From Saccoglossus kowalevskii (taxonomy: Eukaryota; Hemichordata; Enteropneusta; Harrimaniidae): DNA of 47,032 nucleotides. The position numbers were made by a program, and so were the translations under genes. The number at the start of each line of letters is the position of its first letter. Position 1 is the first letter of the stretch. The stretch is taken from NCBI RefSeq assembly GCF_000003605.2, contig NW_003106521.1:1-47032 (forward strand), in the 5' to 3' direction. The notes beneath the pieces are model-generated. The model had not been told where the DNA came from. It was given only the letters and a program-made list of their open reading frames with translations, and made no database searches. Below, piece after piece: positions 1-9,640 of this stretch.

Positions 1-41
1 TCAATGCTAGTGTTATTGATGTATGTATGGTTGGCCTTTCA

Positions 42-53
42 GACTCTCAAGTC
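42..53 (+). other. Hairpin motif 1, GACT-CTCA-AGTC (first half-unit)
   Basis: GACT at 42-45 is the reverse complement of AGTC at 50-53, leaving a 4-nt loop. The motif recurs in nearly every monomer. The variants seen mostly change the loop and keep the stem: CTCT (common, for example in the gactctctagtc monomers), ATCA (near 33,876, 34,707, 35,541, 36,374 and 37,012) and GTCA (near 34,081, 34,912, 35,749 and 37,220). The ggctctcaagtc variant keeps a G-U pair if transcribed. Exceptions that break the stem are gacactcaagtc (10,626, 16,128 and 18,326 region) and the catactctcaagtc monomers. Confidence 0.7.
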
Positions 54-91
54 ATGTTGTTGTTGGTGAGGAATTTAAGATTGGCCAACTA

Positions 92-103
92 GACTCACCA
101 GTC
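92..103 (+). other. Hairpin motif 2, GACT-CACC-AGTC (second half-unit)
   Basis: GACT at 92-95 pairs with AGTC at 100-103 across a 4-nt loop, exactly 50 bp after hairpin 1. Some subfamilies lengthen the stem to 6 bp: TCGACT...AGTCGA with loops CATC, CTTC or CACC (near 2,449, 6,901, 1,369), and TTGACT...AGTCAA with loop CACT (near 2,660, 7,530). Other frequent monomers break it (right arm AGAC or AGCC), so it is a common rather than universal feature. Confidence 0.65.
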
Positions 104-654
104 ACATTGCTAATGCTATTAATGTATGTAGTGTTGGCCTTTCAGACTCTCAAGTCATGTTGTTGTTGTTAGTGAGGAATTTAAGATTGGCCAACTAGAC
201 TCACCAGACACATTGCTCGTGTTATTGATGTATGTAGGGTTTGCCTTTCGGACTCTCTAGTCATGTTGTTGTTGGTGAGGAATTTAAGATTGGCCAACTA
301 GACTCATCAGTCAAACACTAGTGCTATTAATGTATGTAGTGTTGGCCTTTCAGACTCTCAAGTCATGTTGTTGTTGGTGAGGAATTTAAGATTGGCCAAC
401 TAGACTCACCAGTCACATTGCTAATGCTATTAATGTATGTAGTGTTGGCCTTTCAGACTCTCAAGTCATGTTGTTGTTGTTAGTGAGGAATTTAAGATTG
501 GCTAACTAGACTCACCAGACACATTGCTAGTGTTATTGATGTATGTAGGGTTGGTCTTTCAGACTCTCAAGTCATGTTGTTGTTGTTGTTAGGGTGGAAT
601 TTAAGATCTGCCAACTAGACTCACCAGTCAAATGCTAGTGCTATTAATCTATGT

Positions 655-692
655 AGAGTTGCCTTCAGACTCTCAAGTCATGTGTTGTTGTT
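655..692. other. Indel cluster
   Basis: Compared with 2,811-2,850, this stretch lacks a G and a T in the TTGGCCTTTC anchor and shows a lost T followed by an extra T in the TTG run. It lies where the block switches from copy-A-like to the one related to 2,848 onward. Confidence 0.7.
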
Positions 693-1164
693 TAGTGAGG
701 AATTTAAGATTGGCCAACTAGACTCAGCAGACACATTGCTCGTGTTATTGATGTATGTAGGGTTTGCCTTTCGGACTCTCTAGTCATGTTGTTGTTGGTG
801 AGGAATTTAAGATTGGCCAACTAGACTCATCAGTCAAACGCTAGTGCTATTGATGTATTTAGAGTTGGCCTTTCGGACTCTCAAGTCATGTTGTTGTTGG
901 TGAGGAATTTAAGATTGGCCAACTAGACTCACCAGTCACACGCTAGTGCTATTAATGTATGTAGTGTTGGCCTTTCAGGCTCTCAAGTCATGTTGTTGTT
1001 GGTGAGGAATTTAAGATTGGCCAACTAGACTCACCAGTCACATTGCTAATGCTATTAATGTATGTAGTGTTGGCCTTTCAGACTCTCAAGTCATGTTATT
1101 TTTGTTGGTGAGGAATTTAAGATTTGACAACCAGATGCACCACTCACATTGCTAGTGCTATTGA

Positions 1165-1206
1165 TGTATGTAGGGTATATAGTGTTATTGGTGTATGTAG
1201 AGTTGG
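1165..1206 (+). repeat. 27-bp internal duplication inside a monomer (variant class)
   Basis: The tattgatgtatgtag segment occurs twice within one monomer, separated by ggtatatagtgt, giving a 27-bp partial duplication. Here the second copy has ggtgtatg. The same variant lies near 1,498-1,540, 4,987-5,030, 6,279-6,320, 12,819-12,862 and 30,473-30,515. All of these are in blocks related by the segmental copying described above, so a single origin followed by spread is the simplest reading. Confidence 0.85.
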
Positions 1207-1383
1207 CTTTTCGGACTCTCAAGTCATGTTGTTGTTGGTGAGGAATTTACGATCCGCCAACTCGACTCACCAGCCAAATGCTAGTGCAATTAATCTATGT
1301 AGAGTTGGCCTTTCGGACTCTCAAGTCATGTTGTTGTTGTTGGTGAGGAATTTAAGATTTGCCAACTCGACTCACCAGTCGAA

Positions 1384-3775
1384 TGCTAGTGATATTGATG
1401 TATGTAGTGTTGGCCTTTTAGACTCTCAAGTCATGTTATTGTTGTTGGTGAGGAATTTAAGATTTGACAACCAGATTCACCAGTCACATTGCTAGTGCTA
1501 TTGATGTATGTAGGGTATATAGTGTTATTGATGTATGTAGAGTTGGCTTTTCGGACTCTCAAGTCATGTTGTTGTTGGTAAGGAATTTAAGATCTGCCAA
1601 CTCGACTCACCAGCCAAATGCTAGTGCTATTAATCTATGTAGAGTTGGTCGGTCGGACTCTCAAGTCATGTTGTTGTTGTTGGTGAGGAATTTAAGATTG
1701 GCTAACTAGACTCACCAGACACATTGCTAGTGTTATTGATGTATGTAGGGTTGGTCTTTCAGACTCTCAAGTCATGTTGTTGTTGTTGTTAGGGTGGAAT
1801 TTAAGATCTGCCAACTAGACTCACCAGCCAAATGCTAGTGCTATTAATCTATGTAGAGTTGGTCGGTCGGACTCTCAAGTCATGTTGTTGTTGTTGGTGA
1901 GGAATTTAAGATTGGCTAACTAGACTCACCAGACACATTGCTAGTGTTATTGATGTATGTAGGGTTGGTCTTTCAGACTCTCAAGTCATGTTGTTGTTGT
2001 TAGTGAGGAATTTAAGATTGGCTAACTAGACTCACCAGTCACATTGCTAGTGTTATTGATGTATGTAGGGTTGGTCTTTCAGACTCTCAAGTCATGTTGT
2101 TGTTGTTGTTAGGGTGGAATTTAAGATCTGCCAACTAGACTCACCAGTCAAATGCTAGTGTTATTGATGTATGTAGGGTTGGCCTTTCAGACTCTCAAGT
2201 CATGTTGTTGTTGTTGGTGAGGAATTTAAGATTGGCCAACTAGACTCACCAGTCACATTGCTAATGCTATTAATGTATGTAGTGTTGGCCTTTCAGACTC
2301 TCAAGTCATGTTGTTGTTAGTGAGAAATTTAAGATTGGCCAACTAGACTCACCAGACACATTGCTAGTGTTGTTGATGTATGTAGTGTTGGCCTTTCAGA
2401 CTCTCAAGTCATGTTGTTGTTGTTAGTGAGGAATTTAAGATTGGCCAACTCGACTCATCAGTCGAATGCTAGTGTTATTGATGTATGTAGGGTTGGCCTT
2501 TCAGACTCTCAAGTCATGGTATTGTTGTTGGTGAGGAATTTAAGATTTGGCAACCAGATTCACCAGTCACATTGCTAGTGTTGTTGATGTATGTAGTGTT
2601 GGCCTTTCAGACTCTCAAGTCATGTTGTTGTTGTTAGTGAGGAATTTAAGATTGGCCAACTTGACTCACTAGTCAAATGCTAGTGTTATTGATGTATTTA
2701 GGTAGAGTTGGCCTTTCAGACTCTCAAGTCATGTTATTTTTGTTGGTGAGGAATTTAAGATTGGCCAACTAGTCTCACCAGTCAAATGCTAGTGCTATTA
2801 ATCTATGTAGAGTTGGCCTTTCAGACTCTCAAGTCATGTTGTTGTTGTTAGTGAGGAATTTAAGATTGGCCAACTAGACTCAGCAGACACATTGCTCGTG
2901 TTATTGATGTATGTAGGGTTTGCCTTTCGGACTCTCTAGTCATGTTGTTGTTGGTGAGGAATTTAAGATTGGCCAACTAGACTCATCAGTCAAACGCTAG
3001 TGCTATTGATGTATTTAGAGTTGGCCTTTCGGACTCTCAAGTCATGTTGTTGTTGGTGAGGAATTTAAGATTGGCCAACTAGACTCACCAGTCACACGCT
3101 AGTGCTATTAATGTATGTAGTGTTGGCCTTTCAGGCTCTCAAGTCATGTTGTTGTTGGTGAGGAATTTAAGATTGGCCAACTAGACTCACCAGTCACATT
3201 GCTAATGCTATTAATGTATGTAGTGTTGGCCTTTCAGACTCTCAAGTCATGTTGTTGTTGTTAGTGAGGAATTTAAGATTGGCCAACTAGACTCACCAGA
3301 CACATTGCTAGTGTTATTGATGTATGTAGGGTTGGTCTTTCAGACTCTCAAGTCATGTTGTTGTTAGGGTGGAATTTAAGATCTGCCAACTAGACTCACC
3401 AGCCAAATGCTAGTGCTATTAATCTATGTAGAGTTGGCCGGTCGGACTCTCAAGTCATGTTGTTGATGTTGGTGAGGAATTTAAGATTGGTCAACTAGAC
3501 TCACCAGTCAAATGCTAGTGTTATTGATGTATGTAGGGTTGGCCTTTCAGACTATCAAGTCATATTGTTGTTGTTGGTGAGGAATTTAAGATTGGCCAAC
3601 TAGACTCACCAGTCACATTGCTAATGCTATTAATGTATGTAGTGTTGGCCTTTCAGACTCTCAAGTCATGTTGTTGTTAGTGAGAAATTTAAGATTGGCC
3701 AACTAGACTCACCAGACACATTGCTAGTGTTATTGATGTATGTAGGGTTGGCCTTTCAGACTCTCAAGTCATGTT
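1384..3775 (+). repeat. Segmental duplication, copy A (~2.4 kb)
   Basis: It matches 12,706-15,098 at a constant offset of 11,322. I checked this at the stretch from 1,464 to 1,709, the actagtctcacc variant (2,769 and 14,091), the cacattgctcg variant (2,888 and 14,210), the short ttgttaggg variant (3,361 and 14,683) and the end of the block. Only scattered substitutions separate the copies, such as gatgttgg against gttgttgg near 3,460 and actatcaag against actctcaag near 3,550. The second part (about 2,430-4,330) is also matched by 40,925-42,812. Confidence 0.9.
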
Positions 3776-5409
3776 GTTGTTGTTGGTGAGGAATTTAAGA
3801 TTTGGCAACCAGATTCACCAGTCACATTGCTAGTGCTATTGATGTATGTAGTGTTGGCCTTCCATACTCTCAAGTCATGTTGTTGTTGTTAGGGTGAAAT
3901 TTAAAATCCACAAACTAGACTCACCAGCCAAATGCTAGTGCTGTTAATCTATGTAGAGTTGGCCTTTTGGACTCTCAAGTCATGTTGTTGTTGTTGGTGA
4001 GGAATTTAAGATTGGTCAACTAGACTCACCAGACACATTGCTAGTGTTATTGATGTATGTAGGGTTGGCCTTTCAGACTCTCTAGTCATGTTGTTGTTGG
4101 TGAGGAATTTAAGATTGGCCAACTTGACCCACTAGTCAAATGCTAGTGTTATTGATGTATGTAGGGTTGGCCTTTCAGACTCTCAAGTCATGTTATTGTT
4201 GTTGGTGAGGAATTTAAGATTGGCCAACTAGACTCACCAGTCACATTGCTAATGCTATTTATGTATGTAGTGTTGGCCTTTCAGACTCTCAAGTCATGTT
4301 GTTGTTAGTGAGAAATTTAAGATTGGCCAACTAGACTCACCAGACACATTGCTAGTGTTATTGATGTATGTAGTGTTGGCCTTTCAGACTCTCAAGTCAT
4401 GTTGTTGTTGTTAGTGAGGAATTTAAGATTGGCCAACTAGACTCACCAGACACATTGCTAGTATTATTGATGTGTGTAGGGTTGGCCTTTCAGACTCTCT
4501 AGTCATGTTATTGTTGTTGGTGAGGAATTTAAGATCTGCCAACCAGATTCACCAGTCACATTGCTAGTGCTATTAATCTATGTAGAGTTGGTCGGTCGGA
4601 CTCTCAAGTCATGTTGTTGTTGTTGGTGAGGAATTTAAGATTGGTCAACTAGACTCACCAGTCAAATGCTAGTGTTATTGATGTATGTAGGGTTGGCCTT
4701 TCAGACTCTCTAGTCATGTTGTTGTTGGTGAGGAATTTAAGATTGGCCAACTAGACTCACCAGACACATTGCTAGTGCTATTAATCTATGTAGAGTTGGC
4801 CTTTCGGACTCTCAAGTCATGTTGTTGTTGTTGGTGAGGAATTTAAGATTTGCCAACTCGACTCACCAGTCGAATGCTAGTGATATTGATGTATGTAGTG
4901 TTGGCCTTTTAGACTCTCAAGTCATGTTATTGTTGTTGGTGAGGAATTTAAGATTTGACAACCAGATTCACCAGTCACATTGCTAGTGCTATTGATGTAT
5001 GTAGGGTATATAGTGTTATTGATGTATGTAGAGTTGGCCTTTCGGACTCTCAAGTCATGTTGTTGTTGGTGAGGAATTTAAGATCTGCCAACTCGACTCA
5101 CCAGTCAAATGCTAGCGCTATTAATCTATGTTGAGTTGGCCTTTCAGACTCTCAAGTCATGTTGTTGTTGTTGGTGAGGAATTTAAGATTGGTCAACTAG
5201 ACTCACCATTCAAATGCTAGTGTTATTGATGTATGTAGGGTTGGCCTTTCAGACTCTCAAGTCATGTTGTTGTTGTTGGTGAGGAATTTAAGATTGGCCA
5301 ACTAGACTCACCAGTCACACGCTAGTGCTAGTAATGTATGTAGTGTTGGCCTTTCAGACTCTCAAGTCATGTTGTTGTTGTTGGTGAGGAATTTAAGATT
5401 GGCCAACTA
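3776..5409 (+). repeat. Mixed-monomer block
   Basis: About 3,776-4,330 continues the match to 40,925-42,812 (offset 38,496), marked by the rare cttgacccactag (4,123 and 42,619) and ttttggactc (3,965 and 42,461) variants. About 4,790-5,060 matches 1,300-1,570 at offset 3,491 and includes another 27-bp duplication monomer. The rest is ordinary array. Confidence 0.8.
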
Positions 5410-6375
5410 GACTCGCCAGTCACATTGCTAATGCTATTAATGTATGTAGTGTTGGCCTTTCAGACTCTCAAGTCATGTTGTTGTTAGTGAGAAATTTAAG
5501 ATTGGCCAACTAGACTCACCAGACACATTGCTAGTGTTGTTGATGTATGTAGTGTTGGCCTTTCAGACTCTCAAGTCATGTTGTTGTTGTTAGTGAGGAA
5601 TTTAAGATTGGCCAACTCGACTCATCAGTCGAATGCTAGTGTTATTGATGTATGTAGGGTTGGCCTTTCAGACTCTCAAGTCATGGTATTGTTGTTGGTG
5701 AGGAATTTAAGATTTGGCAACCAGATTCACCAGTCACATTGCTAGTGTTGTTGATGTATGTAGTGTTGGCCTTTCAGACTCTCAAGTCATGTTGTTGTTG
5801 TTAGTGAGGAATTTAAGATTGGCCAACTTGACTCACTAGTCAAATGCTAGTGTTATTGATGTATTTAGGTAGAGTTGGCCTTTCAGACTCTCAAGTCATG
5901 TTATTTTTGTTGGTGATGAATTTAATATTTAACAACCAGATTTAACAGTAACATTGCTAGTGCTATTGATGTATGTAGTGTTGGCCCTTTAGACTCTCAA
6001 GTCATGTTGTTGTTGTTAGTGAGGAATTTAAGATTGGCCAACTAGACTAACCAGTCACATTGCTAGTGTTATTGATGTATGTAGGGTTGGCCTTTCAGAC
6101 TCTCAAATCATGTTGTTGTTGGTGAGGAATTTAAAATTTAACAACCAGATTCACCAGTCACATTGCTAGTGCTATTAATGTATGTAGTGTTGGCCTTTCA
6201 GACTCTCAAGTCATGTTATTTTTGTTGGTGAGGAATTTAAGATTTGACAACCAGATGCACCACTCACATTGCTAGTGCTATTGATGTATGTAGGGTATAT
6301 AGTGTTATTGGTGTATGTAGAGTTGGCTTTTCGGACTCTCAAGTCATGTTGTTGTTGGTGAGGAATTTACGATCC
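5410..6375 (+). repeat. Block with highly diverged monomers, paired with 29,604-30,569
   Basis: It matches 29,604-30,569 at a constant offset of 24,194, checked at tttaacagta (5,941 and 30,135) and at the 27-bp duplication monomer (6,244 and 30,438). Within it, about 5,913-6,150 holds the most diverged monomers in the window: gatgaattta, a taacaaccag replacement for ccaactag, and aacagtaacattg. These look like older or separately evolving copies retained inside a more homogeneous array. Confidence 0.85.
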
Positions 6376-7769
6376 GTCAACTCGACTCACCAGTCAAATG
6401 CTAGTGCTATTAATCTATGTAGAGTTGGCCTTTCAGACTCTCAAGTCATGTTGTTGTTGTTGTGAAGAATTTAAGATTGGTCAACTAGACTCACCATTCA
6501 AATGCTAGTGTTATTGATGTATGTAGGGTTGGCCTTTCAGACTCTCAAGTCATGTTGTTGTTGTTGGTGAGGAATTTAAGATTGGCCAACTAGACTCACC
6601 AGTCACACGCTAGTGCTATTAATGTATGTAGTGTTGGCCTTTCAGACTCTCAAGTCATGTTGATGTTGGTGAGGAATTTAAGATTGGCCAACTAGACTCA
6701 CCAGTCACATTGCTAATGCTATTAATGTATGTAGTGTTGGCCTTTCAGACTCTCAAGTCATGTTGTTGTTAGTGAGAAATTTAAGATTGGCCAACTAGAC
6801 TCACCAGACACATTGCTAGTGTTATTGATGTATGTAGTGTTGGCCTTTCAGACTCTCAAGTCATGTTGTTGTTGTTAGTGAGGAATTTAAGACTGGCCAA
6901 CTCGACTCTTCAGTCGAATGCTAGTGTTATTGATGTATGTAGGGTTGGCCTTTCAGACTCTCAAGTCATGTTATTGTTGTTGGTGAGGAATTTAAGATAT
7001 GGCAACCAGATTCACCAGTCACATTGCTAGTGCTATTGATGTATGTAGTGTTGGCCTTCCATACTCTCAAGTCATGTTGTTGTTGTTAGGGTGAAATTTA
7101 AAATCCACCAACTAGACTCACCAGCCAAATGCTAGTGCTATTAATCTATGTAGAGTTGGCCTTTCGGACTCTCAAGTCATGTTGTTGTTGTTGGTGAGGA
7201 ATTTAAGATTGGTCAACTAGACTCACCAGTCAAATGCTAGTGTTATTGATGTATGTAAGATTGGCCTTTCAGACTCTCAAGTCATGTTGTTGTTGTTAGT
7301 GAGGAATTTAAGATTGGCCAACTAGACTCACCAGACACATTGCTAGTATTATTGATGTATGTAGGGTTGGCCTTTCAGACTCTCTAGTCATGTTGTTGTT
7401 AGTGAGGAATTTAAGATTGGTCCAACTAGACTCACCAGACACATTGCTAGTGTTATTGATGTATGTAGGGTTGTCCTTTCAGACTCTCTAGTCATGTTGT
7501 TGTTGGTGAGGAATTTAAGATTGGCCAACTTGACTCACTAGTCAAATGCTAGTGTTATTGATGTATTTAGGTAGAGTTGGCCTTTCGGACTCTCAAGTCA
7601 TGTTGTTGTTGGTGAGGAATTTAAGATTGGCCAACTAGACTCACCAGTCACACGCTAGTGCTATTAATGTATGTAGTGTTGGCCTTTCAGGCTCTCAAGT
7701 CATGTTGTTGTTGGTGAGGAATTTAAGATTGACCACCTAGACTCACCAGTCACATTGCTAATGCTATTA
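6376..7769 (+). repeat. H1 higher-order repeat, partial copy
   Basis: The H1 diagnostic gactggccaactcgac-cttc monomer is at 6,891. It is followed by the tatggcaacc, tccatactctc, aaatccacc, gtatgtaaga, tagtattattg, gttgtccttt and gtatttaggtagag monomers in the order seen in the other H1 copies. The next equivalent point is 9,624, a period of 2,733 bp. Part of it (about 7,200-8,330) matches 23,820-24,950 at offset 16,621. Confidence 0.85.
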
Positions 7770-9640
7770 ATGTATGTAGTGTTGGCCTTTCAGACTCTCA
7801 AGTCATGTTGTTGTTGTTAGTGAGGAATTTAAGATTGGCCAACTAGACTCACCAGACACATTGCTAGTGTTATTGATGTATGTAGGGTTGGTCTTTCAGA
7901 CTCTCAAGTCATGTTGTTGTTGTTGTTAGGGTGGAATTTAAGATCTGCCAACTAGACTCACCAGCCAAATGCTAGTGCTATTAATCTATGTAGAGTTGGC
8001 CGGTCGGACTCTCAAGTCATGTTGTTGTTGTTGGTGAGGAATTTAAGATTGGTCAACTAGACTCACCAGTCAAATGCTAGTGTTATTGATGTATGTAGGG
8101 TTGGCCTTTCAGACTCTCAAGTCATGTTGTTGTTGTTGGTGAGGAATTTAAGATTGGCCAACTAGACTCACCAGTCACATTGCTAATGCTATTAATGTAT
8201 GTAGTGTTGGCCTTTCAGACTCTCAAGTCATGTTGTTGTTAGTGAGAAATTTAAGATTGGCCAACTAGACTCACCAGACACATTGCTAGTGTTATTTATG
8301 TATGTAGGGTTGGCCTTTCAGACTCTCAAGTCATGTTGTTGTTGTTAGGGTGAAATTTAAAATCCACAAACTAGACTCACCAGCCAAATGCTAGTGCTGT
8401 TAATCTATGTAGAGTTGGCCTTTCGGACTCTCAAGTCATGTTGTTGTTGTTGGTGAGGAATTTAAGATTGGTCAACTAGACTCACCAGACACATTGCTAG
8501 TGTTATTGATGTATGTAGGGTTGGCCTTTCAGACTCTCTAGTCATGTTGTTGTTGGTGAGGAATTTAAGATTGGCCAACTTGACTCACTAGTCAAATGCT
8601 AGTGTTATTGATGTATTTAGGTAGAGTTGGCCTTTCAGACTCTCAAGTCATGTTGTTGTTGTTGGTGAGGAATTTAAGATTTGGCAACCAGATTCACCAG
8701 TCACATTGCTAGTGCTATTGATGTATGTAGTGTTGGCCTTCCATACTCTCAAGTCATGTTGTTGTTGTTAGGGTGAAATTTAAAATCCACCAACTAGACT
8801 CACCAGCCAAATGCTAGTGCTATTAATCTATGTAGAGTTGGCCTTTCGGACTCTCAAGTCATGTTGTTGTTGTTGGTGAGGAATTTAAGATTGGTCAACT
8901 ATACTCACCAGCCAAATGCTAGTGCTATTAATCTATGTAGTGTTGGCCTTTCAGACTCTCAAGTCATGTTGTTGTTGGTGAGGAATTTAAGATTGGCCAA
9001 CTAGACTCACCAGTCACATTGCTAATGCTATTAATGTATGTAGTGTTGGCCTTTCAGACTCTCAAGTCATGTTGTTGTTGTTAGTGAGGAATTTAAGATT
9101 GGCCAACTAGACTCACCAGACACATTGCTAGTGTTATTGATGTATGTAGGGTTGGTCTTTCAGACTCTCAAGTCATGTTGTTGTTGTTGTTAGGGTGGAA
9201 TTTAAGATCTGCCAACTAGACTCACCAGCCAAATGCTAGTGATATTAATCTATGTAGAGTTGGCCGGTCGGACTCTCAAGTCATGTTGTTGTTGTTGGTG
9301 AGGAATTTAAGATTGGTCAACTAGACTCACCAGTCAAATGCTAGTGTTATTGATGTATGTAGGGTTGGCCTTTCAGACTCTCAAGTCATGTTGTTGTTGT
9401 TGGTGAGGAATTTAAGATTGGCCAACTAGACTCACCAGTCACACGCTAGTGCTATTAATGTATGTAGTGTTGGCCTTTCAGACTCTCAAGTCATGTTGAT
9501 GTTGGTGAGGAATTTAAGATTGGCCAACTAGACTCACCAGTCACATTGCTAATGCTATTGATGTATGTAGTGTTGGCCTTTCAGACTCTCAAGTCATGTT
9601 GTTGTTGTTAGTGAGGAATTTAAGACTGGCCAACTCGACT
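7770..9640 (+). repeat. Segmental duplication paired with 38,976-40,952
   Basis: It matches the distal block at offset 31,206 up to about 8,330 and at 31,312 after it. The 106-bp jump is exactly one monomer, the tttggcaacc/tccatactctc unit, present at ~39,560 and absent at ~8,335. The rare gttatttatg variant (8,291) and gtgatattaatc (9,239) are shared by both copies. This is a clean example of whole-monomer gain or loss in an otherwise conserved block. Confidence 0.88.

Larger units (their letters stand above)
31..133 (+). repeat. Reference monomer (103 bp), a dimer of two ~50-bp half-units
   Basis: This is a representative unit. Base counts are A 26, C 18, G 23, T 36, so it is about 40% GC with T over A and G over C on the + strand. 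The first half (31-80) and second half (81-133) both start TTGGCC, both have AGACTC at offset 10, and both have AGTCA at offset 19. An ungapped alignment of the two halves gives 25 identities over the first 37 positions, then falls off. The first half carries the TTG run and gaatttaaga; the second carries the cacattgc and gatgtatgta type tail. Length variants come mainly from TTG copy number (3-bp steps) and from a 1-bp difference between cacattg and caaatg or cacacg. Confidence 0.9.
1..1383 (+). repeat. Leading mixed-monomer block
   Basis: The array enters the window already in progress. Roughly 615-1,096 matches 2,771-3,252 at a constant offset of 2,156, including the rare cagcagacacattgctcg variant and the caggctctc variant. 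Around 1,124-1,350 the block matches 30,438-30,664 at offset 29,314. The same interval carries the 27-bp internal duplication variant. No unique sequence is visible. Confidence 0.85.

Noticed and set aside
200-260. Telomeric repeat, from gttaggg and tagggtt
   Set aside because: TTAGGG-like hexamers occur at most once per monomer and are never in tandem with each other.
1124-1709. Overlapping ORFs of 81-123 codons as genes
   Set aside because: They are monomer readings in one frame, recur unchanged wherever the block is copied (12,786, 30,438), are broken by 1-bp length variants, and show no start context or recognisable domain.
5913-6160. Insertion of unrelated sequence
   Set aside because: Despite divergence, monomer anchors (gtgatgaattta, cattgctagtgctattg, ggccctttagactctc) and spacing are kept, so these are diverged monomers.
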